Source of the DNA: Caballeronia sp.
GTDB taxonomy: Bacteria; Pseudomonadota; Gammaproteobacteria; Burkholderiales; Burkholderiaceae
Assembly (NCBI RefSeq): GCF_028292365.1
Contig: NZ_JAQGMM010000354.1
Span: 1 to 48,700 of the forward strand
DNA: 48,700 nucleotides
Direction: 5' to 3'
Part shown: piece by piece, positions 26,921 through 34,970 of the stretch
How the letters are laid out: every line of letters starts with the position of its first letter
Position numbering within the stretch: the first letter of the stretch is position 1
Made by a program: the position numbers and the translations under genes
The notes under the pieces: model-generated
Told to the model about the DNA's origin: nothing
The model's input: only the letters and a program-made list of their open reading frames with translations
The model's database searches: none

Positions 26921-27502
26921 ATGCCGGATCACAATCAGACTGCGCCAGGCGAGCTCGAAGTCGTGCGGCGGTTCATCAACACCTGGTCGATTCCAAACGA
27001 CACGCGTGAAGAATCAGACGTACTGCCTGAATTGGTACGAACGTCCCAGTTGTGGCGCAAGGAATTTCCCCACCGGGTGCGATCCAAAAGCGACGCTTTG
27101 GGCAAGCTGCGGCGGCTTCGCGCCGATCTGCGCGGTGCATGCCATGAGGAGGGGGCTAGTGAAGAGGCGCTGAATGAGTGGTTCAGCAGCGCTGCGCTGA
27201 GTGTGAAAGCGCGATGGATGGATGGCGCTACGAAGTTGACTATCGAATCCTCGGAAGCGAGCTTCGTTGGCTATATCGTGGCTGCAGTGGCGAATGCCAT
27301 TGCATCGGGCGAGTGGGCGCGTCTGAAGACGTGTCCTGATTGCCAGTGGGCTTTCTATGATCACACGCGCAACGGCAGCAAACGCTGGTGCGGCATGACG
27401 AAAGGCAGTGCAGACGGTCGGGCGTGCGGCACGATTGCAAAAGTTACAGCTTATCGCGCCCGTGAACGCGCACGCGAAGCAATCAAGGCTGGCGTTGTCT
27501 GA
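26921..27502 (+). CDS. ABATE/CGNR zinc-finger-type regulator with an altered signature
   Basis: A 193-residue protein of the family with an N-terminal ABATE stress domain (residues 1-130, RFINTW and LRRLRADLRGA) and a C-terminal zinc finger. The finger is visible as CPDC (Cys138, Cys141), FYDHTRNGSKRWC (Cys157) and ACGTIAKVTAYRARER (Cys169). In normal members the last cysteine starts CGNR and lies about five residues after the third; here it reads CGTI and is separated by 11 residues, so the loop carries a small insertion. These proteins are thought to be DNA-binding regulators. GGAG lies six bases before the start. Divergent from an MFS carrier and upstream of a glutathione S-transferase on the same strand. 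Confidence 0.88.
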   Translation: MPDHNQTAPGELEVVRRFINTWSIPNDTREESDVLPELVRTSQLWRKEFPHRVRSKSDALGKLRRLRADLRGACHEEGASEEALNEWFSSAALSVKARWMDGATKLTIESSEASFVGYIVAAVANAIASGEWARLKTCPDCQWAFYDHTRNGSKRWCGMTKGSADGRACGTIAKVTAYRARERAREAIKAGVV

Positions 27503-27608
27503 CTCGAGGCTTTCCGACTAATGGCTGCCATTCGGTCCGTCGTCTGGCGGTCCATCCCTGGTCCGAATGAACCGGATCACTTGTCGCACTTCTTACAAGG
27601 AAAGCTTC

Positions 27609-28250
27609 ATGCTGAAAATCCATCACCTTGGTCACTCACAATCGGAACGGATCGTCTGGCTTTGTGAAGAACTCAAGGTTTCCTACGAGCTCGAAAAATA
27701 CACGCGCGACCCGCTCACGCAGTTGTCGCCGCCGGAGCTCAAGGCGTTGCATCCACTCGGCGCGGCACCGCTTATCGAAGCCGACGGAATCTTGCTTGCC
27801 GAATCAGCCGCAATTGTCGAATTTATCCTCGCCCGATATGGTGACGGACGCTTGCAGCATGGACCCGACCATCCCGATTTCGCTTCCTATCTTTACTGGT
27901 TTCACTTCGCCAATGGCAATCTTCAGCCGGTAATGGGACGGTCGATGTTCATTGGGCGCTGCGGGCTGCCACCGGACCATCCGATCCAAGCGTCGGTGCA
28001 AGGACGACTGGACAAGGTGCTCGCGCTGATCGAAGCGCGGCTTGCACAGAATGACTATCTCGCTGGTAGCGCGTTCACCGCGGCAGACATCATGAGCGTC
28101 TTTTCGCTGACCACGATGCGTCTGTTTCATCCTGTTGATCTCAAGCCATATCCGAACATACTGGCGTATCTTCAGCGCATCGGCGAACGGGCCGGGTATC
28201 AACGGGCGATGGCTCAAGGTGATCCCGACTTGGCGCCGATGCTGACATGA
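27609..28250 (+). CDS. Glutathione S-transferase
   Basis: A cytosolic two-domain transferase of 213 residues that joins glutathione to electrophiles. The thioredoxin-like N-domain (1-80) has a serine-containing opening loop (HLGHSQSERIVW), the cis-proline region HPLGAAPLIE and the gamma-glutamyl-binding ESAAIVEFI. The helical C-domain has GSAFTAADIM, the N-capping box of the family. ATG 27609 has AAGGAA upstream. It starts 106 bases after the CGNR-type regulator and 68 bases before the azoreductase, so the three may share a transcript directed at toxic electrophiles or quinones. Confidence 0.93.
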   Translation: MLKIHHLGHSQSERIVWLCEELKVSYELEKYTRDPLTQLSPPELKALHPLGAAPLIEADGILLAESAAIVEFILARYGDGRLQHGPDHPDFASYLYWFHFANGNLQPVMGRSMFIGRCGLPPDHPIQASVQGRLDKVLALIEARLAQNDYLAGSAFTAADIMSVFSLTTMRLFHPVDLKPYPNILAYLQRIGERAGYQRAMAQGDPDLAPMLT

Positions 28251-28261
28251 CTTCGCGGCGG

Positions 28262-28291
28262 GATTCGCTCCGATTCGCTCCGATTCGCTCC
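28262..28291 (+). repeat. Three tandem copies of a 10-base repeat
   Basis: GATTCGCTCC is repeated three times without error in the short gap between the transferase stop and the azoreductase start, 27 bases upstream of the latter. Confidence 0.95.
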
Positions 28292-28318
28292 TTATCCAAC
28301 TTGAGTTTACGAGGACTT

Positions 28319-28942
28319 ATGCATCTTCTTCACGTGATTGGTTCGCCACGCACAGGGCGCTCAGCCTCGCGGCAGGTCGCTAACGCCTTCATTGAAGCCT
28401 GGAAGGAGCGACATCCTGACGGGACGGTCGACGAACTGAATGTCTGGGAAATCGATCTGCCCGTTTTTGACGGGCCGGTGCTTGAAGCAAAATACGCAGG
28501 CATCGAGGGCCGGCCGCTCGATCCTGCGCAGGCTGACGCATGGCGCACGGTCGATACGCTTGCCGAACGGTTCCGACAGGCAAACATCATTCTCTTCAGC
28601 GTACCCATGTGGAATTTCGGCATCCCGTATCGCCTCAAACATTTGATCGATGTCATATCGCAGAAGGACGTGCTGTTTACATTCGACGAAAGAGGATTGC
28701 ACGGCCTGCTTGGCGGAAGGACAGTCGTCACGGTCGCAGCGCGAGGCGTTCAGCTTGGAGCGGATTTTCCACAGGAACAGTTCGACTTTCAGACCGCCTA
28801 TCTGACCATGTGGTCGCGTATGGTCGGAATCACCGACGTACATGTGATTAGTGTCGAAAAAACATTGGCCGGCCCCGAGCAGGACCATGCATCCCGCAAT
28901 GAAGCCAGCGAAAAAGCCCGCGAGCTTGCTCGCGGTTTGTAA
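28319..28942 (+). CDS. azoR: FMN-dependent NADH:quinone/azo oxidoreductase (AzoR-like)
   Basis: A flavodoxin-fold enzyme of 207 residues that reduces quinones and azo bonds with NADH. The FMN-phosphate loop is seen at the start (IGSPRTGRSASRQVA), and PMWNFGIPYRLKHLID is the diagnostic isoalloxazine loop, close to PMYNF..P..LK in AzoR. GITDVHVI near the end is also conserved. Start ATG 28319 has GAGG upstream; the longer frame to 28247 would translate the tandem repeat and is less likely. It follows the glutathione S-transferase, fitting a detoxification role for quinones or nitro- and azo-aromatics. Confidence 0.9.
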   Translation: MHLLHVIGSPRTGRSASRQVANAFIEAWKERHPDGTVDELNVWEIDLPVFDGPVLEAKYAGIEGRPLDPAQADAWRTVDTLAERFRQANIILFSVPMWNFGIPYRLKHLIDVISQKDVLFTFDERGLHGLLGGRTVVTVAARGVQLGADFPQEQFDFQTAYLTMWSRMVGITDVHVISVEKTLAGPEQDHASRNEASEKARELARGL

Positions 28943-28978
28943 GTAGGGTTTGCAGTTTTCCTTCCATCCGCACGTCCT

Positions 28979-29019
28979 GCGGTCAGATTGCGGCGACCGC
29001 CGGGGGGTCGGCTGACCGC
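28979..29019 (+). terminator. Nested hairpin after the azoreductase gene
   Basis: Outer arms GCGGTCAG (28979-28986) and CTGACCGC (29012-29019) enclose inner arms CGACC (28994-28998) and GGTCG (29006-29010). It begins 37 bases after the stop. Only TATTAA follows, so termination may be weak or need Rho. Confidence 0.45.
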
Positions 29020-29210
29020 TATTAACGAAAACGCGGACTGCTCAAGCGTTTCCAGTTTCAAGCCTCAGCCCGTTGTTTCGGCAATGCGGAAGTGACCCGC
29101 TCGACCTGACCATAACAATCGAGAAAACGGTTGCGATAAACTCCAGCGTGCGCTCCGGGCGGACCGTCGCTGCCGAACAAGTTCAGGAACATAACCATGG
29201 GGTTCGATCC

Positions 29211-29276
29211 ACGATGTCCGACGAAAGCGGTAGTCAACCCGTCACGATGTCTGACCGACCCGGTAGTCAATCTGCA
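29211..29276 (+). repeat. Tandem duplication at the start of the SET-type carrier
   Basis: Two adjacent 33-base units (29211-29243 and 29244-29276) share ACGATGTC at their start and CGGTAGTCAA in the middle. Each contains its own start codon in the same frame. Confidence 0.8.
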
Positions 29277-30458
29277 TTGCGTCAAGTTGCGGCCTCGAGG
29301 CTTTTTCTCGGCGCAACGATTGCGATGTTTCTGTCGGGTCTCGGCGCGTCAGCGGCTGCACCCCAGATCGTTCTGTTCCTGGTGAAGGAACTCGGCGCCT
29401 CGCTGCCGTTGGCGGGATTCTATTATTTGACCAGCCTTGCCGCGCCAGTCGCAGGCTATTTCGTCGGCCGCTACTCCGATTACACGGGGAATCGCCTCGG
29501 TCTTTTTCGCCTGTGCGCTGCGGCCGGCTTTGTGGGCTGGGCGGGGCTGGCCCTCTCTACTTCGGTCTGGATGCCCTTTATCATCGCCGTCGCTTTGCTG
29601 GCCGTTTCCGGTGCGACCGCCTCGCAAATCTTTGCGGCTGTCCACGATGAACTCAGCAACGAGCCCGGCGACGCAAATGAAAGTGTCGTTGCCATCATCC
29701 GTATGGCGCTTACCGGCGGATGGATCGTTGGGCCTGTCTTGGGAGCGTGGGTGGCGGCTACGTATGGCCTGCGCCCCATGCTGTGGATGACCGCCATCTG
29801 CATGCTTCTACAGATCGCACCTCTCGGAACGCTGAACGCAACCGTCAAGCTCAAGCCGGAGTCAGCGAGTGAGCCCGCGCGTCACGCCAGCCTACGCGCC
29901 ATGCTTCCCCTGCTGACGTTCACAGGACTCTTCGTCCTGGTCTACGCAGGGGAGCCAGTGAAGTACGGGTTCCTGCTGATCTACATGGAAGAACACCTCA
30001 AGCTAAGTCCAGCCGCACGGGGTGCGGTCATCGGCATACAGCCATTCATCGAACTGCTCATCATGCCCTTCAGCATCGGGCTGGGCCGCAAGTTTGGCAA
30101 CGTTTGGTTGATGTGTATCGCGGCTGCCATCGGGGTGTTTGCCAATCTTTGCTTTGCGCTCTGGTCGTCCGCAGCGGGCATGTTCGCCGGACAGATCCTC
30201 ATGGGTGGTGTTTGGGGCATATTCATGGTTCTGGGCATCATCGTCGCTCAACGCCTGCTTCCCAACGCGGTAGGGACGGCGTCGGCAATCTTCATGAGCT
30301 CGACGGCTCTCGCCTCGGCGTTAGGAGGCATCGCGGGCGGTTTCGGGGTCGCATTCCTGGGCCTTCCCAATGTCTTCCTGCTGCCAGCGCTCTTCGCGGG
30401 TATGGCAGTTATTGGACTGGCATTGATGGCACGCACCGAAAACTTCAAGGTGTATTGA
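29214..30458 (+). CDS. MFS transporter, sugar-efflux (SET) type
   Basis: A 12-helix carrier of about 414 residues. The first helices (AAPQIVLFLVKELGAS, YFVGRYSDYTGNRLG) and GGWIVGPVLGAWVAATYG in helix 5 resemble the SetA/SotB sugar-efflux group, which exports sugars or sugar analogues. The start is uncertain: two ATGs, 29214 and 29247, each begin a copy of the same short peptide (MSDESGSQ and MSDRPGSQ) because the N-terminal region is tandemly duplicated. Neither has a strong ribosome site. A frame open back to 29073 shows no similarity. The next features downstream are the remnants of an SDR and an AraC gene. Confidence 0.85.
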   Translation: MSDESGSQPVTMSDRPGSQSALRQVAASRLFLGATIAMFLSGLGASAAAPQIVLFLVKELGASLPLAGFYYLTSLAAPVAGYFVGRYSDYTGNRLGLFRLCAAAGFVGWAGLALSTSVWMPFIIAVALLAVSGATASQIFAAVHDELSNEPGDANESVVAIIRMALTGGWIVGPVLGAWVAATYGLRPMLWMTAICMLLQIAPLGTLNATVKLKPESASEPARHASLRAMLPLLTFTGLFVLVYAGEPVKYGFLLIYMEEHLKLSPAARGAVIGIQPFIELLIMPFSIGLGRKFGNVWLMCIAAAIGVFANLCFALWSSAAGMFAGQILMGGVWGIFMVLGIIVAQRLLPNAVGTASAIFMSSTALASALGGIAGGFGVAFLGLPNVFLLPALFAGMAVIGLALMARTENFKVY

Positions 30459-30548
30459 TCTCGGCCAGTCTCTTCGCGCGCTTCACCCTCCCCCGCTTCC
30501 CCCTCCCGCCAAGGCAGTCCCTTCTCTGCACACTAGCGCAAAGAAAAT

Positions 30549-30641
30549 TCAAGCATCCCGAAGATCCGCAATCAAGCGGACCTGCTTCGGGTCCCATCCC
30601 AACGTTTCCTTGGTTCTTGTACTCGATGCCTGAGCCAGCAT
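30549..30641 (-). pseudogene. C-terminal remnant of an SDR (NAD-dependent epimerase/dehydratase-like) gene
   Basis: The last 30 codons before the stop at 30549 read ASSTRTKETLGWDP followed by LIADLRDA. This is the characteristic tail of extended short-chain dehydrogenases annotated as NAD-dependent epimerases or 3-beta-hydroxysteroid dehydrogenase-like, where it occurs as SS..TR..LGW.P..LI.DL. Everything N-terminal to it, including the nucleotide-binding domain, is missing: beyond 30641 the same frame is antisense to an AraC domain. The fragment cannot be functional. It points away from the AraC remnant, as in the common divergent AraC-SDR pair. Confidence 0.65.
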
Positions 30642-31064
30642 CTTGCTTACACCCTGTTGGTTCGGGCACTGCGCCTGCATCTGGAGGCACATGTTGAGAA
30701 GGGTGTCGGATGGTTGTTCGCCATTGCGGACAAACAACTTTGCTCGGCAATGAACGCAATGCACGAACAGCCTGCCTATCGTTGGACGCTGAAGACGCTT
30801 GCGGAACGCGCTGGCATGTCTAGAACGACCTTCGCCTTGCGGTTCAAGGAGACGGTCGGATCCTCGCCAATGGAATATCTGACACGCTGGCGCATGTTGC
30901 TGGCAGGGGACAGATCGAAAAACACGAATGAATCCGTCTCCAGGATTGCGGTCATGCTTGGTTACGAATCCGAGAGTGCGTTCAGCAAAGCCTTCCGGCG
31001 GACGATGGGTTGTTCGCCACGTCAGTATGCCCGCGGACCCACGCAAATGGACGCATTGCAGTGA
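30642..31064 (+). pseudogene. N-terminally truncated AraC-family regulator
   Basis: About 140 codons remain. They cover the end of the cupin-type sensor domain (LVRALRLHLEAHVEKG, GWLFAIADKQL, AMHEQPAYRWTL) and the complete double helix-turn-helix of AraC regulators (LAERAGMSRTTFALRFKETVG, GYESESAFSKAFRR, SPRQYAR). Full members have about 300 residues, so the N-terminal half is lost. The only in-frame starts are a TTG at 30657 without a ribosome site and internal ATGs. The break lies near 30640, exactly where the SDR remnant on the other strand also ends. A stand-alone DNA-binding domain could still be made, but decay is more likely. Confidence 0.75.
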
Positions 31065-31202
31065 TTCCTGTCTTAAGCTTCGGCCTGGAAAAACGGAGGA
31101 GGTAAGTGTCCGTGTCTTGTCGAAAAGCTGCACGTTGAACGGCCATATCTCACGCCCTGGCACGTCAGAACACTTCGAATGCTTTGAAGAAAGTATTCCT
31201 GC

Positions 31203-32090
31203 CTATCGCGGAGCAAACCTTGCAGTCACCCTCTCGTCAAGCTGATTCACTGCGCCCAAAGTGGTGATGAGTTCTGCAGGTCGACTTCCGCGCAAGCCTG
31301 CTAATGTTGGATGGCCGTCACGAACGAACGTGTAAAACCCGGTCACGAGATACACGCCAATGGCGTCGACGTATCGCGCCTGTTCGTGCTGCACTTCTTT
31401 GAACGTTGGAGATGAAAACAGCGACTTTGCCGCCAAGGGGCTGGCGAATGCGATTTCCGCAACCGCCAGATTCAGTCTGTCCGCCTCGACACGGTGCTCG
31501 ACGTCAGGCGACGGAGGAGCGGGCTTGTCATTGTCGTACGGTTCAGGGAGATGCAGTTTCCACTTGATCACAGCGTCATGTTTTGCGAGCGCGGTGTTTG
31601 TCTCCGTCAGCCACGTCGTTGTGTCCCGTCCTGGCTTGCGGCTCATGTACAAATGAATCCGATGAAATGGATCTGCGCCATTGCGAGTGGCATTCTGATC
31701 CTTATCGACAAGTGTGAGCGAACCGTTAGGCAGGTTGTAGGCAACGGCTTCACCAATGAAGTTGGCTTCATCGTCGTAAAGAATCTTCCCTGCCTCGGCG
31801 AACAAGGATTGCTCCTCGAGATTCGCAAAGCCCAGTTCGGCTGACCCGTCTAGCTTCGCTTCAATCCGGCGAATACCATTTGCGATGGGCCAGAAGTTCG
31901 CGTAATAGTCTCGGTCGAAGTGTTGTTGAACGTAGAAGTTGAGTCCCGGCAGGCGCGAGCAGAGCGTTGAGTGCACGTCGCGCCAGTAGTTAGCAAAGGC
32001 TTCCTGGGGGAGACCGTCCCGCCGTCTCACGGAGGCGTAAACGTTGTGTTTGACAACCTTGTCACGAGCAGAGAAATCTGGCTGATTCAT
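31203..32090 (-). CDS. EthD-domain protein
   Basis: A cytosolic protein of 295 residues. EthD domains are small ferredoxin-like alpha+beta domains found near cytochrome P450 and polyketide or aromatic degradation genes; some members are decarboxylases or cyclases, many are unassigned. The N-terminal copy has the typical HNVYASVRRRDGL, FANYWRDVHSTL, RLPGLNFYVQQHF. A second, weaker repeat of the same fold appears from about residue 150 (FHRIHLYMSRKPGR) to the C-terminus. AAGGAG lies six bases before ATG 32090. It is the second gene of a pair with an NTF2-like protein, 36 bases downstream of it. Confidence 0.82.
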   Translation of the reverse strand: MNQPDFSARDKVVKHNVYASVRRRDGLPQEAFANYWRDVHSTLCSRLPGLNFYVQQHFDRDYYANFWPIANGIRRIEAKLDGSAELGFANLEEQSLFAEAGKILYDDEANFIGEAVAYNLPNGSLTLVDKDQNATRNGADPFHRIHLYMSRKPGRDTTTWLTETNTALAKHDAVIKWKLHLPEPYDNDKPAPPSPDVEHRVEADRLNLAVAEIAFASPLAAKSLFSSPTFKEVQHEQARYVDAIGVYLVTGFYTFVRDGHPTLAGLRGSRPAELITTLGAVNQLDERVTARFAPR

Positions 32091-32126
32091 CAAAACTCCT
32101 TAGCAATGAAGGCGCCTTGCCAGGCG

Positions 32127-32522
32127 TTACGCGACCTTGTCCAGAAGCACCTTCGGATCGAAGTAAGCTACAAGTAGCCGATTTGCCTGACCGTCTGAGA
32201 TATCCCAATGCTCAGAAATCAGGATCGATTCGTCAGTCCCCTGAACACCAATCCGGATCAGAGCCACGACATGTTCGCCCTGTACGGTCAGGCTCTCGTA
32301 CGAAAGCCTCGCGAAATCGAGTGTTGCTGCCACCTTGGGAAGGATCGACACGTAGCCGGCTTTGTCATATTGACCGCCCCAAGGAAGATAATCGGGAACG
32401 CGCAATACGAAGTCGTCGGCCAGGTACTTTTCGAAGTCCACTATCCTGCCCTCGGCGGCGCCGCGATAAAACGTTTTGACAATCGCCAGTGCGTCCGCTT
32501 CTTTGGTAGCGAGATCGTTCAT
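32127..32522 (-). CDS. SnoaL/NTF2-like protein
   Basis: A 131-residue protein of the cone-shaped NTF2-like fold, which includes ketosteroid isomerase, SnoaL-type cyclases and many binding proteins. The opening helix (EADALAIVKTFYRGAAEGRI), DFEKYLADDFVLRVPDYLPWGG and SEHWDISDGQANRLLVAYFD are typical. GGAG lies ten bases before ATG 32522. Co-transcription with EthD suggests that the two act on the same hydrophobic or aromatic intermediate, but neither substrate nor reaction can be deduced. Confidence 0.85.
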   Translation of the reverse strand: MNDLATKEADALAIVKTFYRGAAEGRIVDFEKYLADDFVLRVPDYLPWGGQYDKAGYVSILPKVAATLDFARLSYESLTVQGEHVVALIRIGVQGTDESILISEHWDISDGQANRLLVAYFDPKVLLDKVA

Positions 32523-33170
32523 GTTTGCAAATCTCCACCGTGACAGATGACCGACTATACGCTCGTGTTGAGCACTTAAGTCAGGATTACCAATGGACTG
32601 GGCTGCGAGTTCTACGGAAATGCCTGGTGAGATCCCGGCCTGAGACGTTCAGCATCATTTTGAGGGAGGAACTGATTAGCGTCGGGTAGCGCCGGCCGCC
32701 GTCAGGCAGAGGCCGGCCAATAACCGTCAGTCAAATTCGCGTCGCATGCTCATGACTGCGCTCTCGGACATGACCTTCCGATTCGTATTTTCCAGTACGA
32801 ATGCTGCGTCGCCAGCAGGCTGGCGAGGCGGATGCGGTGGTTGAACAGCGCATGGGGTTTTGCGTGTCGCACCAGATGTCGCCCTCCACGCAACCGCATG
32901 GCAGGATCCATGCTCGAGAAACCGATATCGCAATACCTTACTGGAGTCAACTTGTGGCAAACGCTCGCATACACCTCACTCCGCGAGAAGCGCTTGCCAA
33001 CCTGCGCTTGGTCAAGACGGACTCAGGACGGACCTGACAGCTAGCCCGGCCATCGAGCGTGTGTCCCATTATTTTTTTCGAGGTGCTTGACGTAACGGTT
33101 GAGATCATTTATCCGTTGCAGAAGAAGAGACAGACTTCCGGACGATGCCCTGATCTGAACTGGGTGAACA
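32523..33170. other. Intergenic stretch of 650 bases
   Basis: No gene that I can support. Three overlapping plus-strand frames between 32801 and 33090 and two minus-strand frames (32727-32974) are open, but they lack ribosome sites and resemble no family. The part around 32560-32700 may hold the promoter of the NTF2-like/EthD pair. Confidence 0.5.
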
Positions 33171-34154
33171 ATGCGCCACTTCGATTCGACAAAATCTGCA
33201 AGTGCCGGAAAGTATTTCCGCATCCTTAGCATTGTCGCGAGCTTTATGCTTTGCACGCCAGGCCATGCGACAGAAGGAGGCTTGGGCCGACCGGTCGCCG
33301 GTGCCGGAGTGGTTCCAGATATCGGAGTCGTTTCGCCGGAACCGATCACCGCAATAAGCCTCAGCGAGATATACCTTGACGGCTCGATCGGTGCCGATCG
33401 ACAGGTGCCTATCGCGGGCAAGACGTCGCTTGGCATCGACGGTCAGGTCGCATTCACTCTTGCGACGCTGCTCAAGGTGTGGGACATCCATACAGGTGCG
33501 TGGAATTTTGCATCCAGCGTGACGCTCCCCTACGTCTGGACGAAGGTCGATGCGTCGCTGGCTCTCGGATCTCGACAAGCGAGCACGTCCGACCGTGCAT
33601 CGAACCTGTTCGACCTGTATTTCACGCCCGTCATTGCCGGCTACCACATAACCAGCGTCGATCATGTGGCGTTCAGTTTCAACATCTGGGCTCCCACAGG
33701 CCAGTATGATCCAAATGCACTAGCCAACCCCAGCCTGAACAATTGGACGTTTATCCCGCAGGTCGCCTACACGCGGATTTTCCCGCATTGGGGATTCGAG
33801 ATCGATGCAGTGATGGGCGTGCAGTTCTACACCAAAAACACGGCGACCAACTACCAGAACGCGCCACTGTTCACGTTCGACGTGATGGCATTGAAGCATC
33901 TGCCTGGCGGCTTCAGCGCGGGCCTGATTGTTGGTACCGTACAGCAGTTGGGTAATGACACCGGGCCGACCGCCGACAGACTGAACGGATTCCGTGGGCA
34001 CGACTGGGCCGTGGGGCCGATCGTCACCTATGACACCAAGCTCGACGGCAAGACGCCGCTGTCCCTCAGTGTGCGATGGGTCCCGACAGTCAGCAGCCAG
34101 AACCGCTTGAAGAGCACTTCGACGTTCATGATGACCGGTGCAATCGCCTTTTAG
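33171..34154 (+). CDS. Outer-membrane protein, phenol-degradation MetA (SphA-like) family
   Basis: A 327-residue beta-barrel protein with an N-terminal signal peptide after a basic head (ILSIVASFMLCTPGHA, cleavage near residue 33). The body has alternating strands ending in aromatic residues (YFTPVIAGYHITS, NIWAPTGQYDPN, TFIPQVAYTRIFP, GVQFYTKN) and a C-terminal phenylalanine. This fits the family named for the MetA phenol pathway, whose members accompany degradation of aromatic or hydrophobic compounds and are thought to be uptake channels. The start has only a weak purine tract (GGGTGA). It stands alone; the closest catabolic-looking genes are EthD and NTF2-like on the other strand. Confidence 0.85.
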   Translation: MRHFDSTKSASAGKYFRILSIVASFMLCTPGHATEGGLGRPVAGAGVVPDIGVVSPEPITAISLSEIYLDGSIGADRQVPIAGKTSLGIDGQVAFTLATLLKVWDIHTGAWNFASSVTLPYVWTKVDASLALGSRQASTSDRASNLFDLYFTPVIAGYHITSVDHVAFSFNIWAPTGQYDPNALANPSLNNWTFIPQVAYTRIFPHWGFEIDAVMGVQFYTKNTATNYQNAPLFTFDVMALKHLPGGFSAGLIVGTVQQLGNDTGPTADRLNGFRGHDWAVGPIVTYDTKLDGKTPLSLSVRWVPTVSSQNRLKSTSTFMMTGAIAF

Positions 34155-34680
34155 CTGGACCGGGGGAAAGATGCCGTCGTGCCTTTTCCTATCAGCCGTG
34201 CATTCAAAAAAGGAGCCGCTGAAGGTCGAGCATTGCCGAACGATGCATAGGCGCTCAAATGACTGTAGCGGATCGATCAGCTTCATTCGAACGCGCCGAG
34301 ACACGGTCCTTCGTGATCGCACATATCGGTCGGACTATCAGATGACGGTGTTGGCGAAACCCTCCCTTTCCGAGACGTAGCGCTCGAACCGCGCGACACG
34401 TACTGAACACGTGTTTGCCGCGGCCCAACTTCCACTCGGCTAGTCGTTGGTCACCCGGCAACACTTCGCCCGGCCTGCATCCCTCCGAGATCGCTGAAAC
34501 GCCCGCCAGACAAGGCTTGCTGCAAAGTGGCATGGACTCTGCTCTATCCAGCGTCCAGCCGTAGCACTGCCGCCTGTCCATCGAACCTGGATGTCTCGCC
34601 CGGATGCACGCCTGGAACCCGCGTGTCGCGCCCCTTCGTGCCGACACGTCAATAACCAGGTCGCCGACCCGGAGGACGTT
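34155..34680. other. Intergenic stretch of 520 bases
   Basis: Nothing recognisable. Open frames here are shadow-like. The last ten bases hold the ribosome site GGAGGA of the DUF3563 gene. Confidence 0.45.
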
Positions 34681-34827
34681 GTGTTGATTTTGCTTATCTA
34701 TCTGTTGCCGTTTTTAAGAAAGGCGCTTGACCGTGCTGAACACAGCCGTCGTGACGCGTACCTCGCGTCCGCCGTCGACATGGGCGATCTCGAACGCCGC
34801 ATGCATTCGATGGAGATTGAGCGCTGA
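34681..34827 (+). CDS. DUF3563-family microprotein
   Basis: A 48-residue protein. It has a short hydrophobic N-terminus (LILLIYLLPFL) and then a charged amphipathic helix with the family signature SRRDAYLASAVDMGDLERRM. This pattern recurs in short proteins of Burkholderia and relatives annotated as DUF3563; the function is unknown. The start is taken as GTG 34681 because GGAGGA lies five bases before it. The same frame is open back to 34591, but that part is not conserved-looking. Confidence 0.75.
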   Translation: MLILLIYLLPFLRKALDRAEHSRRDAYLASAVDMGDLERRMHSMEIER

Positions 34828-34970
34828 GGTGATAAACCAACGCGCCTTCCATCGATCAGTTCGGATTCCCGGGCAATTTCGCTGGCGTCCCGATCATAGT
34901 CAACTGCCCGCGCCGCGCCGATAGTGGAGACTTCCCGCTCCGGCATCCGACCACCCAACTCCTTAGCTAC

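Noticed and set aside
32727-33090. Overlapping frames of 66-78 codons
   Set aside because: No recognisable family and poor start contexts on either strand.
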